DNA from: Thelephora terrestris
Taxonomy: Eukaryota > Basidiomycota > Agaricomycetes > Thelephorales > Thelephoraceae
Assembly: GCA_015956445.1 (NCBI GenBank)
Contig: WIUZ02000001.1
Span: forward strand, 1,488,001-1,552,000
Direction of reading: 5' to 3'
Length of the DNA stretch: 64,000 bases
The notes under the pieces are model-generated. The model saw nothing but the letters and a program-made list of their open reading frames with translations, searched no databases and had not been told where the DNA came from. The position numbers and the translations under genes were made by a program. Below, piece by piece: positions 22,511-35,366 of this stretch. Every line of letters begins with the position of its first letter. The first letter of the stretch is position 1.

Positions 22511-25255
22511 ATGGCACGCTCGAGCGTGAAGCGACCAAACCAGGGGAATCAGGTAATTTTTGGCACATTTTTGGTGGTTCTCTACCCTAACTTTTGCCAG
22601 AGCTCGTCGAAACGGCGAAAAGTGACTACAGGAACATCGAAAAACCCCACCACGAAGGGGAAGGAAAGGGCTTCAGACAAGCCCACCATCCCGATCCCTA
22701 CTGGTTTGGATGGCGATGATGCGCCTCTCTCCGATCAAGACTTCAACCTGCTGGAGGAATATGGGGAAGCCGCTGGATTTTTAAGCACTCTGGATCACAA
22801 AGGTATTGCTAGGTGCGTGATCGTCGTCTGCTAAATACACGCTCTGAAACTTGAGATAGGAGCAAGAAAGAGACATTGCGTCTACATAAACTGAAAGAAT
22901 CCATTCGGCAGCCTGCCAAGGACGATTTGCCGGATATAAGCTCACATTCTGAGGATGAGGGTGAATGGAGCTCAAACGTCGGAAGCGACGACTTCTTGGA
23001 GGGTTCCTCTCGAGGTAGCGGAGCCGAAAGCCTCAGCGAACACTCGGACCTCGAGATGCCGTACGAAACCGCCCCCAGGCCGCGGCAACCTTCATGGGAC
23101 GAGGATCGCGCAAACGAGGTACAACGTTTGCCCATCAAACTCTTGGATGGGCGGGTCGAGAATGTTGGGGTAAAGCTGCGCGGAAATCCCCAAGAATCCT
23201 CAGACGAGAGTGACGATGCGGAGGCTCCTAAGGAGCCCACTCCAGAACCTCGGGAAGATGCTACGCTAGGTAGTCGCCTTGGTCGACGTTCCGTCGTGAA
23301 TGTGGTAACTACAAAATCTCGCAAGAAACGAATACATGCTGCGAAGGAGCAGATAGCGAGTATCTGTCAGGAGATCGTAGGAGACCCTGAGGACAGCGTG
23401 CGTTGCTCCTACCTCGTGAGAATCGTTATCGTTCATCAATTCCACTATCCAGCTCCCGTTGCTCCGTCGTCTGCATAATTTTTCTCTAGAATCCATCGTA
23501 TCTCCGGTAGAATCGCAACCTGTTCCAAACGACCCAACGATCCGAAAGCTTGCCATCCTATCCCAAGTGGCTGTCTTCAAGGACATCATCCCCGGATACC
23601 AAATCCGTTCTCTCACGGAGCAGGAAAAGTCAGAGAAGGTTGGACAAGCCGTTTCGAGGCTCCGTGAATGGGAGCAAGGCCTTGTCGGAGTTTACCAGAG
23701 GTTCCTACAACTCCTTGAAACCGAAATCAAAGGTAGGGTCCTTTGCTTCTGGTTTCCCTGGCCGTAGAATGATTAGTGCCGCAGGAAAGACGGGACTTGC
23801 TGACATTTCCCTGAAATGCATGTGTACCCTCCTGGTCGAAGCAACGCATTTCAACTTTCGAACGAACATCATCAGCTGCATCATGGGCCGCCTCAGTCGG
23901 AGAAGTTGGGACGAGGCAAGTTTCTGGTCTCATCCGACTTTGCAGCAACGATCTAGTATTAATCCTCTGTCAGGGGTCCGAGCTGTGTCACGACTCCCTG
24001 GAAAAGGTGTTCCAAGGGGACACCACCGGTGTCGTGTCCTTGGAAGTGGTCCGACTTCTCAACAGGATGATCAAGGAGAGCAAATACCGAGTTAACCCCA
24101 ACGCGCTCTCGTGTCTTTTGCACCTCCGTCTCAAAACCGAGGCCGGCGTGCGGGCTTCCCACACCACGGCTGAGAAGCAGCCGAACAAAAGCAAGGGTGA
24201 AGAAAAACGCGGGAAAGGGACCGCTGCGGTGAAAAACCACCTCAGCAAAAAGGCCAGAAAGGTGCTCAAGGAGAAGGAGTCCATCCGAAAGGAGATGAAA
24301 GCGGCAGAAGTGGAGGTGAACAAGGAAGAACGAAACAAAATTGTATGGAGGACACCTGCAAATTTTCCGTGCGCTAAAGTGTTTTTCTCTAGCACACAGA
24401 AACCTTAAAGCTCGTCTTCGTTCTCTACTTCCAAATTCTCAAGAACCCGTACCCAACACCGCTTCTTCCCGCCGCACTACAAGGAATCGCAAAGTTCGCG
24501 CATTTAGTCAGCGTTGACTTTTTCCGGGACTTGCTGAAAGCAATCAAGGCCATCATGACATACGTTGGATCCGCAGATGCGGAAGGATCTTTGTCATCCG
24601 CGACGCCTGTTTACCACCGCCTCCTCTGTATATCCACCGCCTTTGAGCTCCTTTCCGGTCAAGGTAAGCGAACTATTTTTTTACTCCCACTCCACCGCTT
24701 ATGATTCTTTCCCATGAACGGCCAGGGGAAGCGCTCAACGTCGACCTGAACGAATTCGTCAACCACCTCTATGCGATAATTCCTTTTCTCGGCATTTCAA
24801 GCGAAGCCGGAGATACCGGTGGCGATACCTTCGCGAAAGTAAGGCACGCGGGGAAGCTTACGGCCAATGCTTCCGACTGGACAGCTCAAGCTCAGATGCT
24901 GTTCCACGTGCTCCACCTAATCTTTACTCGTAATACAGCGGGGGGTCCTCCTGCCTGGCGCACGGCGGCATTTGCTAAACGGCTGCTCACTGCTGCGCTA
25001 CATTGGGATGCGGAGACTGCTACTCGGACCGTGCAATTCGTCACCGGGCTTGTGAGAACGAATCCAAAGTTGGAGGCGTTGTTGACGACGGAGGACCGAT
25101 CATTCGACGGCGTATTCCAAGCCGAGATAGATGACCCTCAATTATGTCATCCTTTCGGAACCTCATTTTTCGAGCTGATATTACTCGAGAAGAGCCACGT
25201 CGATCAAGGTGTCAGGGATGCAGCGAGGGCGCTCGCCAGTAACTTATCACGATAA
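22511..25255 (+). CDS. NOC3: Nucleolar complex protein 3 (60S ribosome biogenesis)
   Basis: Noc3 pairs with Noc2 to move pre-60S particles out of the nucleolus. The first exon from 22511 reads MARSSVKRPNQGNQ and is spliced to SSSKRRKVTTG. An acidic N-terminal half follows (PLSDQDFNLLEEYGEAAGFL; SDESDDAEAPKEPTPE). The conserved domains then read VAVFKDIIPGYQIRSLTEQE with QAVSRLREWEQGLVGVYQRF, LKCMCTLLVEATHFNFRTNI, ESKYRVNPNALSCLLHLRL, a Lys/Glu-rich HLSKKARKVLKEKESIRKEM, FVLYFQILKNPYPTPLLPAA, and a CBF/Noc C-terminal part ending at 25255. The FNFR and KYRV..L..L.LR motifs are diagnostic of the family. Confidence 0.93.
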
Positions 25256-25565
25256 GTATAGATTACATTTAGGCTTCGTGTACATCTCGTGAGTGCAGAG
25301 GGGAGTTCATGGACAGATGTAGGGAAGGGGAAAAAGAAAATGTTAGAAACAAGTGTGAGGGTGTTAGATACAACTCTACAACGAACGAAAGGAAAGAGGA
25401 CGAAAAAAATGGTCCTAGAAAATGGCACTGTAAAAAAATAAAGATGACTATGCAACATGCGGATTTAGAATACGTGCACTCTTCCGGGAGACCATACGGC
25501 ACTGTAGCATTACGTCCACGCGCACCGCCATAACGAAATGGGAGTTTGAGAGCACGACCAAGAGA
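25256..25565. other. Convergent 3' flanks of NOC3 and the TEA gene
   Basis: A/G-rich sequence of 310 nt between two tail-to-tail genes, with no supported ORF. Confidence 0.5.
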
Positions 25566-27017
25566 TCAAACGCCGGCGTAGGCTCTCTGAGGATGGGGTT
25601 GCATGGATTCGCGAGGGGAGATAGGGCCGTACCGGGAGGAAGATGGATGTGAGGAAGAGTGGTACGATGAAGTAGAGACGGTGGGAGGTGCGGGAGGGGG
25701 GGATCGTTGCTGAGATTCTTTATTGCCCGCGTACTTTTGGAAGCCGGTTAGTTCGACAGATGGTCCAGGCATCGAGTCCTCGCCACGATCCAAATCATAA
25801 ACGATGAAGGCTATTACCTCATCGTCAACTATAATCTGTTGAGTGATACTGGTACGTGAGGCTGATGACGGCGTAAGTTACCGGAGGAAGGTTGATAAAT
25901 GAAAAGGACGTACTTGCTTCGAGCCAACGGCTTTTGGTGAGCCAAGAATCAGGAAGGAAGGCAGTGAGATTCTGGTTTGTGGGTTGGAGGTAATCAAGCT
26001 CTTTAGAGACACAAGAGTTGGCGGTAAAGACGCGCGTGAAGCACTTTCCAGAGGACGTCCAGGGTTCAGACAAGACGATCGCACCACCGAAGCCATGTAA
26101 AGTAGCGAAAGATGAGTCAGCTTCACCGGCAGGAAGGGAGAGTTTAAGGCGAAGCATGACACGCGAATATGGTTTGGGAGGGGACGTCAAGGAATCGACT
26201 TCGACAGTAAAGGGAGAAAGGCCATCAGCCCAGATCTGCAAGCGTGATAAGCGAACATTTGTGTGGGTTGGAGCAACGTCTTGAAAATGATTTGGCGTAT
26301 ACGAAGGTTGTAACAGGGTTGGACTTGCATATGAAGTGGAAGTCGGAGACGAAGGAGATGAGTAGACATCTGTGTTGACGTGAAGATGGGAAACCCCTGG
26401 CGCGGGAGAGGACTCTGAATCGGAGGAGCTAGCGGTTGAGGGTGAGGCATGGCGAAGTGAATGGGACCTGTCATCTGGTCGGAGTCGGGAAGTACCAGGG
26501 ATGGGTGAATGGTCGTTGTTGTGAGAGTTGCCACTTGAGAGTAAGCCGTTCTCTTGGAATAGTTCTTCTCCACCAGCTACGAGATGGAATTCTGAGAGAG
26601 GGATAAGTTATACTTGAAAGACAATTTTTTGTCGAACGGAGGTTATTACCAGGCTCTCCCTTCCACATATTGCGCAGCACTTGAATGTGGCTGGCGACCT
26701 GTTTCCTGGACCGCTCTACGCCAGCCTTTTGGAGATAATCGACGAGAAACTGATTCCGCCAACGTGAACGGCCACGAGAAAAGGTTGCCCAGGGAGATTC
26801 CCAATACTCGCGAAGACCTGTTTAGTATTGTGAGTTTGCAAGATAGGAAAGGAGAGGGATTGGTGAAGATACCCTGGATGAATATTTTCTCGACATCCTC
26901 GGGCCAGACCTCGCTGGTGCCGTCCTTGAGCATCTTGTGATGCTTGCGTTGGGGGGTGATGATGGACTTGCGGGCGGACTTGCGCTTTGCAGAGTCGAGG
27001 GGGTTTGGATGGTTCAT
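25566..27017 (-). CDS. TEA/ATTS-domain transcription factor (Tec1/AbaA type)
   Basis: DNA-binding regulator of the TEAD/Tec1/AbaA class, whose fungal members control filamentation and conidiation. Exon 1 starts at 27017 and has SEVWPEDVEKIFIQG, the opening of the TEA domain. After introns the domain continues with WATFSRGRSRWRNQFLV, then VERSRKQVASHIQVLRN and MWKGEPG. This gives the three helices including the recognition helix RKQVASHIQ. The remaining C-terminal part is Pro/Ser-rich with a beta-rich core (FATLHGFGGAIVLSEPWTSS, SCVSKELDYLQP) and ends with a Ser-rich tail at 25566. The TEA domain is certain, while targets cannot be read from sequence. It shares a 234-nt divergent promoter with VPS23. 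Confidence 0.9.
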
Positions 27018-27251
27018 TGTGGGTGGGGAGGGACGGAGAATGAGGGAAGGAGAGAAAGGCCTTTTATACGGACAAGAGAGGGCCTAGGACGGAGAAGTGG
27101 GTAAAAGATCCGGAAAGGACAAAGTGTACCAAAAGTCTGGAGATGTTGTATTGTCGATCCGGTGGACAAGATGCAGATTCGAGATCGGCTCGCTCCCTCT
27201 GCAACAGACAATAACACATCCCTTGAGCATTCCTAATTCGCTCATCCGAGG
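27018..27251. promoter_or_regulatory. Divergent promoter, TEA factor / VPS23
   Basis: 234 nt between the two divergent starts. CCTTTTATACGG near 27060-27071 is a possible TATA-type element reading toward either side. Confidence 0.4.
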
Positions 27252-29203
27252 ATGCCTCTCTCCACTACTCAGCTCTGGCTCAAAGATAACACCCGTTTCT
27301 ATTCATCCTCACACTCCGTTTACCTCGATTCAGACGCTTTTCTCGCAAGATTTCCCCAAATTCGTCCAAAGACTGACATCTACAGTCCGCTCCATCTCTC
27401 TCTCTTCATCTTCTCTCGCTCACCACCTCCTACCCAGCTTACGATGACGGAAGATCCCAGTTGTTGCTCTGTCTCCATGGAACTCTGCCTATCACATATC
27501 GTCAGGCGGCTTACAACATCCCAGTCGCGATCTGGGTCACTCGAGATTACCCAAAGGAACACCCTATTGCATACGTCGTAGCTGCCTCGGATATGCTCAT
27601 CCGCGCGAGCCAACACATTGACCTCAGTGGTCGCTGTAACATCGAGTACATTCAAAACTGGAAGCGCAAGAGCGAGGTACGAGACTTTCCGACCTCAGAT
27701 CTCCCGAATCCACTCTCATCTCGGTCGATCGAAGGGATGTAATCTCATCGGTCTTGCAGAGGCCATGCAGGATCACTTCTCCAAAGAACCTCCGGTCTAT
27801 GCAAAACCAAAGGAAGTCCCCCAACCTCCCATTTCTCCCACGTCGCTCACGCGCTATTCCGCAAAACCTCCACCTCCACTTCCCGGTACACAGCCTGAAC
27901 CCTCGCTAAACACGCCTATCTCCTCCACCACATCGCCACCACATACAGCGGCACAACTTACAAATGATAAACCGGTACTTCCCCCGAAACCGGGTACGTC
28001 ATCCCGACCCATCACCACTTCACCTCCGCCGATTCAGCAATCCGCCTTCCCTCAGACATGGGATCCCCCACGGGTGTGTTTCCGTTCCGTGTGCGCGCAC
28101 GCAATGGCGATAACCATTTTTTTTGCGTAGCACACACCCTCCCCGCCAAATCATCATCTACTCCCTACGCACTATCAAAGCATGCAGGTCCCAGCAAATC
28201 CGACGAGCTCACGACCTGAATATTATATCTCTCATCCACCACCACCGCCGCCTCCCCACTCCCTTATTTTGCCCATCACACCACCACCACCTAGCATTTA
28301 TCCTTCGCTCGCCCAGGTACGACAGCAGACGACGCAACCTATCCCTCCACCCCCACCTTCAGTACCTCCCCCTCCGTCGCAAATATACCCGAAGCTTCAC
28401 GATTTGGTGAACGAACAGATTGGACACCCGTTTCAACCCCTTCATTCTCCTCCACCAAATCTCATGGATGCAGACGATCAAATGGCTCCACCGCCTCTCG
28501 TCCCTACCCCCGCTCCACCGAGACCCCCGAATCCGGAGTTGTTACAACTTCACGCCGAGATCGAAGATAAGCTGAATTCTGAATTTGCTTCTCTCTCACA
28601 AGCGATGGGGTTGGATGCCGAGAGATTGCGTGCACACCAGGCTGATCTGCTTACCGGTGAACCCGCAATTCGAGATGAAATGGCTCGCCTGGAAGCTGTG
28701 CGCGATGTCTGCAGAGGGGTATCTGAACGTCTCCGACATATTGTGACCCAGGGTGAGGCCAACGTCGCTGAGCTGAGGAACAAGGGTGATCCCCCGGTCG
28801 ACGAACTACTTTGCTCGACCACTATCGTTCACAACCAGTGCGTGGTCATATCGGATTCCTTCTACCATTCGAATGAGCTTTCGTCCATAGACTTATCGAC
28901 CTCATCGCAGAAGATAACGCGATCGAGGACACGATGTATCACCTACACCGGGCATTGAACGCCGGCCGGATTGATCTTGAAAGGTTCTTGAGGGTAAATC
29001 TAATTGCTTCTGCAATTACACTGGTTCTATGGTTCCAGACCGTTCCATCGATTGGACCGTCCTTTTTTGTCTCTCTCTCGTTGAATGACGCTGATCGGTC
29101 GTTGTGTCATCAGACGACTCGGACGCTGGCTGAAGAACAGTTTATGAAACGTGCGTTAATCGAGAAGATACAGGCGCAGGCTCCGATAGGTGGATGGGCG
29201 TAG
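27252..29203 (+). CDS. VPS23: ESCRT-I subunit Vps23 / TSG101
   Basis: Binds ubiquitinated cargo at endosomes and starts ESCRT-driven sorting into multivesicular bodies. The N-terminal UEV domain runs over the first exons (TTQLWLKDNTRFYSSSHSVY, LDSDAFLARFPQIRP, LLLCLHGTLPITYRQAAYNI, PVAIWVTRDYPKEHPIAYVV, RCNIEYIQNWKRK). The UEV lacks the active Cys of E2 enzymes, as the family does. A long Pro-rich linker follows (many PPPP runs). Next come a coiled-coil core (ELLQLHAEIEDKLNSEFASL, RDEMARLEAVRDVCRGVSER) and the C-terminal steadiness box (IEDTMYHLHRALNAGRIDLE, RTLAEEQFMKRALIEKIQAQ), stopping at 29203. In Gcn-style basidiomycete fashion, introns split the UEV and the steadiness box. Confidence 0.95.
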
Positions 29204-30592
29204 GCGCGTACCAAGTTTACATCACTCTCTCCCCCACAATTTCACTTACGGTCCGAATAGCCCCCGCAACGCAGCCATGTGACGGAAGCAAATAAGACGG
29301 GACAAGTCGATCGAGGACTGGCCGTGAACCGGCCTAATTGTCTTTTGTTCACCGGTACGGTGCTCCACCACCACGGGTGTCCACGGCAACCAGGGGGCTT
29401 TTGGAATTGGACGATAGGGGACGCTAAGGTTAGCGCACAACGCGTAATACAACATGATAACTAGCTATAAAGACCGGAGCTCATGTTTGATATCTAAGCG
29501 TTTGTGACATTCGTGGACTCCTGAAGAGACGCCCTTGTTTGGACCGGCCCTCTTTTGTTTTCGTCGGGCTATGTGGGTGATTGAGGGGGTTGTGTGGGAG
29601 TTGGTGGAGTCGACAAGCGCAGATTAGAGCGTGTGCACGGGAAAAGTTTCCGATCGAGGATCTCAAAGAGGTGGGCGGGGCGCATTGTACCTACCGAAAG
29701 GAGCAGAATCAAGCGAGAGAGGGAGAGAATAGAAAAGGAAATCCGAAAGAGATCGTTGCACAGCGATACCCAGCACTGGGCCCACGCAGCCGGATAGTTT
29801 GACGTGCGGGTGAGCACCACATGAGCCATGGATCATGCTCCGACTTGCCATTTCGGTCCAGCCCTCGAACTTTGTTTTTTGTCTGCCAGCAAGCCCAAAT
29901 CGACGGAATGGATCTCAAGGCCAACAGCTCAGGAAGAGGAGGAGGAGGAAACAAGTCATAAACCTTGTCGCTAATTGTCAAACGTTCCTTCCGCGGTATC
30001 TAATCTCTAACCGAGGAGAACGCACGTCCATGAACAACTCTGTTGGCCGTCGACTTTGCTCGGCGGCGTCAACGTACATACTTGCAGATATGTAGGAGGA
30101 CCCTGTCCGGTACCCACCGGTCACTCCGGCACCCGGTCGCCACCAGAGTCTTCCGGCGATCCGGCGCGACCTTATTCGGAACCAATGACCCAACATCAAG
30201 TCAATCTGCTAAACATGCGTCTCCCGGAAGTACCGTGGCGGACGGTCGAACGCGGCTAATGTGCTAGATGGGCCACACCGCACGAATCGAGCAGAAAGGT
30301 TACATGACAATGGCGCGGTATGCTATGCACACGGAGTTCTTCCGGATTCATCTCACTGTTGACGCAATGTCTTTCACCCTCTCTCGTCTCGTGGCGAGCG
30401 GACGCTTGGACTACTATGGGTATTCGGAGAACGTATATCCGGATAAGCAAAACAATAGTCGGCGTGAATAGAAGAGAAGAATAAGTAAAGTACACACGGG
30501 TAATCGCACGACGACGACATGCGTCGGGACGGAAATCGGAAACATGGAGTGGGGTAGAGAAAACACAACACACAGACGACTGGGAGGAACTA
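29204..30592. other. 1.4 kb gap between convergent genes, no supported gene
   Basis: Lies between the 3' ends of VPS23 and SRC1. Several short frames exist on both strands (for example 29709-29981 minus with VYDLFPPPPLPELLALRS; 30043-30267 plus, Arg/Ser-rich and resembling a mitochondrial presequence), but none shows a family motif or a consistent splice pattern. A small gene may hide here. Confidence 0.4.
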
Positions 30593-33305
30593 TCAAGCAC
30601 CTCCTACCCATTGCCACACCCTCGTTTCGTGCCCACCAGACACCTCTTCAATGTTCGTTCTCACGTTCACATTTCCTTCAACGATGCTCTCCACCCTCTC
30701 CCAGAGGCGCTCCTTCCTAGCTGGGTATAAGGATTCTCCGTGCATGACTTGATCCCTAAGGCCCAGACTCGAAACATAAGCAGTCGGCGCTAAAACTGGG
30801 TCCGTGTGATGTTGCATCTCCCGGTTGCGCAAGATGTCAAGAACTACTTCAACGAGCTCCGCTACTCGCCTGTTTTCGATCTGCTTCCGAGCCCGCCGGG
30901 ACCTGTTGAACAGGTACGCAACGAAACTGGTGATCAATACTGTCAAGCGAGCACATAGCCAAGGTGGCTCAGTCAGCCTCTAGTACATTCCGAGTAAGAT
31001 GAAACCTTACGGAACACGGTCCGTTGGTGTTGGCTCCACGTCTCCCTTGCCTTTACTGTCAACACACAGTCCCACGTCATGTTGGGCGTCTCGTGTGCTA
31101 AATACCTGCTTCCGCTGAGCGAGACAAAGGCGCGATTTCACGCGTCAGCCACATGATGCTGTAACGAGAGAGGGGCACCGACTTTGAATCTTCACCCAGA
31201 ATTACACTGCCCCATTGTACAAGTTGTTGTACAGCCTCATTGAATGTATCATCGAAAGTTTCCAGTAAATGGGGCTACAATTTCCACATCAGTTATTGTC
31301 TTTGGTCCCCCCCATAATGATGCAAGGACAGCGTTCACACAGTACTCACCGCAGTCTTCTCCCGCAAGAGCCCCTTCAGGTTGTCCAAACTCACACCCCA
31401 AGTCCTTGCTTCGATCAGTTGCACGTCTTCCCCATCGACTTTAACCTCTTTAGGTCTCATGCCGGAACAAAGCTTCCGTCCTCTTTCCTGAGCCAACAAT
31501 GTCTCTATGGCCTTACCCAACGCACCAATGTGCCTCTTTCGCTTCGGATCTTCGACGCAGCGGGGCGGGAAAGCGACCGGACCAAAACCCGGAAGTCCGC
31601 TAACGGCCATCCCGATCGCTTTCCAGACGTAATCCGATGGGTAATCCGGTTCCCATTGCTCAGGGAACGACCACGACATGGAGGTAGCCGTCGACGGACG
31701 AGGCAAGAAAGACAGTAAGGGATGTGGTCGAATGAGGTATCCGGTGTCACACGTGACAGTGTGCTGGGTACATGTGGAATGCCCCGGACAGGGAGTACAA
31801 CTGTCAGGACTGAAAATGGGTAGCGGACAATCGGGATTGTCCTCTCTATCGTCTGCCCATAATTTCGGCCGATGTTCAAAGTTGCACTCCTTCATGGCTG
31901 CATGGCGCTCCCTGGCGGCAACTAACGCACTGCTGGTGTTTTTACCTGTGTCACAGAAACCGATCGACGCGGATTTAACTTTGTAGTCGTATCCGAACGT
32001 GGAAACAAGACCAATCGCCACCAACCCGATAAACCGAACGAACAAATTCAAGCCCGGCCTCTTGTGCTTGGATTTGGTAGCGACCACAAGGGCATCTGCG
32101 CCTTGAGCAACGCGACGGGGGACCGCGGGGACAGATCTTTGCAGCTCTTGCACGTCTTCTGGTACATCGGACGAGAGTTGGACCGATCCTTGTGCAGGGG
32201 AAGGAAACTCCTCTGGTGATTGTTCTGTTGGGTTGGGTTGTTCTTCCACTTCTGATTCTTCGCCCTTTATTGTATACGAAGCAGGCTTGAACTGCTGCTC
32301 CTCGGCCTCCTGCTGGTGTATGAGACTTGTTCGAGCCGCACGTGTGACACGAGGCGACACGGGAATATCAGGTTCGAAGGCAGATTCCGGCATGGTGTCG
32401 AAAACGGTTGAACGGGAGGTGGATGGCTGGAGAGGAGGCTGAGGAGGTTCTGAAGCAGACTTTTTCGATATTCGGGATGAGGAAGGAGGCTTGGCGCTTG
32501 TTCTGCGCGTCCTTGGTTTGGCCGGGGAAGGACGAAGCGGAGAGGAGGACTCGGCACCAGATTGGAAGATATTGTTATCCTCCCAACCGCTGTCTTCCCA
32601 TTGTGAAACACGCCTTGTTTTGGCATCGGACTGGACAGACGGTCGTCAGCGAACACCGAAGCATTATAAATTGGTTCAAGGGAGTTACTGACCGCCTTCC
32701 TAGTTCGCACCACCTTGCGCATGGGGGGTTGCTCTTGTTCCGACTCACTTTCTTCAATTATCGTTTGCTGAGGTCGTGAGGCATCGACCTTTGTGTGGCC
32801 GGTAAGGCGTGGTTGCGCTGAGGATCGACGCCGCTTGGGCTGACGGGAACGCGGTGTTAACGTCGAGCGCGAAAAGTAAACGTGACCTTACCGGGTCTGG
32901 CCGAGGCGGAGACTGGTCTTCGGATTTAGACCTAGAGACGTGACGCGACGATCTGCGAAGCTGGGCAGGCTGCTATGACTAGTTGAGCTGGAAAAGAGAA
33001 GATAAGATGAAACGAGGTACCTTCGAGGATGTAAGGGGTAGCCCAGTAACCCCATCGACTATTCCGTCGTCTGAGGCTTGGCTGTTCTCTTTCTTGAGTT
33101 TCTCTCTCCTGAACTTTGAGGCATTGGGTTTGATTTCTTGGTTGAAGGTTTGGACGAGTTTCGCCTTGGTGTAGGGAGAGGGGTATCGAATGTTGTGATA
33201 GCCGAAGACGCCGAGGAGTTGAGGGACGGTGAGCGTGGCTGGCTCGAAATCTGGCTGAAGATATTCGCCCAAGGCTATCACCTGCGCGGAAGTTAATCGA
33301 GACAT
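30593..33305 (-). CDS. SRC1: Inner nuclear membrane protein Src1/Heh1 (Man1-Src1 domain)
   Basis: Tethers chromatin to the inner nuclear membrane and helps ESCRT surveillance of the envelope. Exon 1 from 33305 (MSRLTSAQVIALGEYLQPDF, YTKAKLVQTFNQEIKP) is the HeH/LEM-like domain. A basic Ser-rich linker follows. TM1 is around FVRFIGLVAIGLVSTFGYDY (residues coded near 32.0 kb). The lumenal part is Cys-rich (CPLPIFSPDSCTPCPGHSTC, TVTCDTGYLI). TM2 is ITVLITSFVAYLFNRS, followed by the MSC winged helix (VAELVEVVLDILRNREMQHH, REKLW-type PARKERLWERVESIVEGN), ending at 30593. Architecture and order match the family. The starts of SRC1 and xylitol dehydrogenase are 148 nt apart on opposite strands. Confidence 0.93.
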
Positions 33306-33453
33306 GAGGTTGCAGGTGGAAAACTCGAGCAGGGGGTCACACTTGGTCACGAAGACGTCAACACGTCACGTGATACAGCACGTGAGGTTTACCTCTATTT
33401 TCCCAGGATCAGCCGATCATCTCACCAACTGGCCACGGTACCAAAGCGACGGA
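33306..33453. promoter_or_regulatory. Divergent promoter, SRC1 / xylitol dehydrogenase
   Basis: 148 nt between divergent starts. It includes CACGTCAACACGTCACGTGA around 33355, with an E-box-like CACGTG palindrome and two nearby ACGT cores. Confidence 0.4.
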
Positions 33454-35202
33454 ATGGAGAGCACTGAAGCCGATAATTTGTCCTTTGTCCTCAACGCAAT
33501 CCAAGACGTTTCCTTTCAGCCACGTCCGGTCCCAAAATCTTGCAAGTTGCTTCATCGTGCGCCTTTGAGGTCCAATTGACCCTTCCTCAGTGGGTGATCA
33601 TGAAGTCTTGGTAGAAGTCAAAAAGACAGGTCGGTCGTTCGCTATCTCAACTATTCGACAAGTCATCCAAGTTGATTTAGGCATCTGCGGTTCCGATGTG
33701 TGCTACCACTCGATCCCGGAGACGGACCTTGATCCCGATCTCACTGATGAGCACCACAGGTTCACTTCTATAAACATGGTCGTATCGGCCCCCTTGTTGT
33801 CGAGAAGCCCATGGTAGCGCATTTTACTCCTCGTGAGGGGGGGATCTTCTCATCAGATCTGTGCACTCTTAGGTTCTCGGTCACGAGTCCTCAGGGATAA
33901 TCTCTCAAGGTTGATGTCCTTATCATTGGTCGTACAGGGTAACATCTGAAGATCTGATGTTCTGCATAAAGTTGGTACAAAAGTAACCCACCTTAAACCA
34001 GGAGATAGAGTCGCGCTTGAACCCGGTGCTGTCTGTAATCTCTGTCACGAATGTAAGATCGGCAAGTACGAAGTAAGTTGCAGCCACTAGCCATTTCTAC
34101 CTTCGCTGACTGTCATTCGCAAGCTCTGCGGTAACATACGTGCGTGCATTTTTCTTCCACTACAGCATTCTTTCTTGAGCCTTTCGCGTAGAATTCGCCG
34201 CTACGCCTCCCCAGGATGGAACGTTGGGTCGTTACTACCGTCTTCCTGCAGGGGTATCCTACCGCGTCCCCGATAGCATGACGTTGGAAGACGCCGCAAT
34301 GGTACTCTCTCAGATTTCCTCGGTAAACTACCCGTAGTTGATTATGTGCAAAGATAGAGCCTCTCTCTGTCGCGGTCCACGCGGTCGCCAACATTGGCGA
34401 CTTCCGCGCTACCCAAACCATCGCCGTGTGGGGGGCTGGTCCGGTTGGTCTCCTTTGCATGGCGGTCGCAAAAGCTCTTGGTGCAGCCAGGGTGATCGCG
34501 ATTGATATTGTACCTTCTCGGCTCGAGTTTGCGAAAAACTACGCGGCTACCGACGTTTTCCTCCCTCCCCCTACCAACCCAAATGAGAGCGGGATGGAAT
34601 ACTCAAAGCGTTGTGCTGACACGATGATGACAGAATTCGGTCTCCAGGAACGAGGTGGAGCAAATGTCGTCGACGTCGTTGTTGACGCCAGCGGTGCAGA
34701 ACCGTCCATTCAGACTGCATTGCATGTCGTGAAAGTGGGGGGAACATTTGTTCAGGTACAACTTACAAGCCATATCATGCTGTAGTAAACGCTGACTTCA
34801 CACCAGCTTGGTATGGGAACTGCAGACATCCAGATACCCATGACTTTGATGTTGATTAAGGAAGTCACCATCAAGGGCTCCTTCAGATACGGGGTCAGTT
34901 AGCTTCTCACGCATCACCAACCTCTCTGTTTTACCCTTTCTTCCTCAGCCCGGCGACTATCCTTTCGCGATTTCCCTCGTTTCCCAAGGCAAGGTTGATT
35001 TGAGGCCTCTGGTGACCCATCGGTCGGTCATTCTCCTCATGATCGGATGCACTTCCACCCTTAACTATAATAAAACAGCTTCCCCTTTGGTCAAGCCATC
35101 GAGGCATTCAAAGCCACCCAAGCTGGGAAATCAGAAGATGGAAAGCCAGTGATCAAAGCCATAATATCCGGACCAGACGTTTCACCTGATGATCACATGT
35201 AA
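33454..35202 (+). CDS. XYL2: D-xylulose reductase / xylitol (polyol) dehydrogenase
   Basis: Zinc-dependent NAD+ medium-chain dehydrogenase oxidising xylitol to D-xylulose (or sorbitol to fructose). After the N-terminal exon (NLSFVLNAIQDVSFQPR) come GDHEVLVEVKKTG and ICGSDVCYH with the catalytic-zinc Cys, HGRIGPLVVEKPM, and VLGHESSGI with the catalytic His-Glu. The structural-zinc lobe is VCNLCHECKIGKYE. The Rossmann part reads VWGAGPVGLLCMAVAKALGA followed by AIDIVPSRLEFAK, whose Asp after the second strand predicts NAD+ rather than NADP+. The C-terminal exons (MGTADIQIPMTLMLIKEVTI, FRYGPGDYPFAISLV, FPFGQAIEAFKAT) end at 35202. There are roughly ten short exons. Polyol substrate preference cannot be read from the sequence. 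Confidence 0.92.
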
Positions 35203-35366
35203 AACGAGGAGCGAAGCGTCGGCTAACTTGTATGATAGGGAGGAGGGTCATGTATTTCATAGGGATGTAACGTCCATGTACAGCGCGACCTACGTTGTGA
35301 ACAGTAACAAAACAAACGACTAGACCCCAAAGGTATTTCCGATGGGTTCAAGTGCCGTTGGTATCC

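Noticed and set aside
27900-28440. Pro-rich repeats in VPS23 as a separate low-complexity gene
   Set aside because: The frame joins the UEV domain and coiled coil with consistent introns. Pro-rich linkers are normal in TSG101/Vps23.
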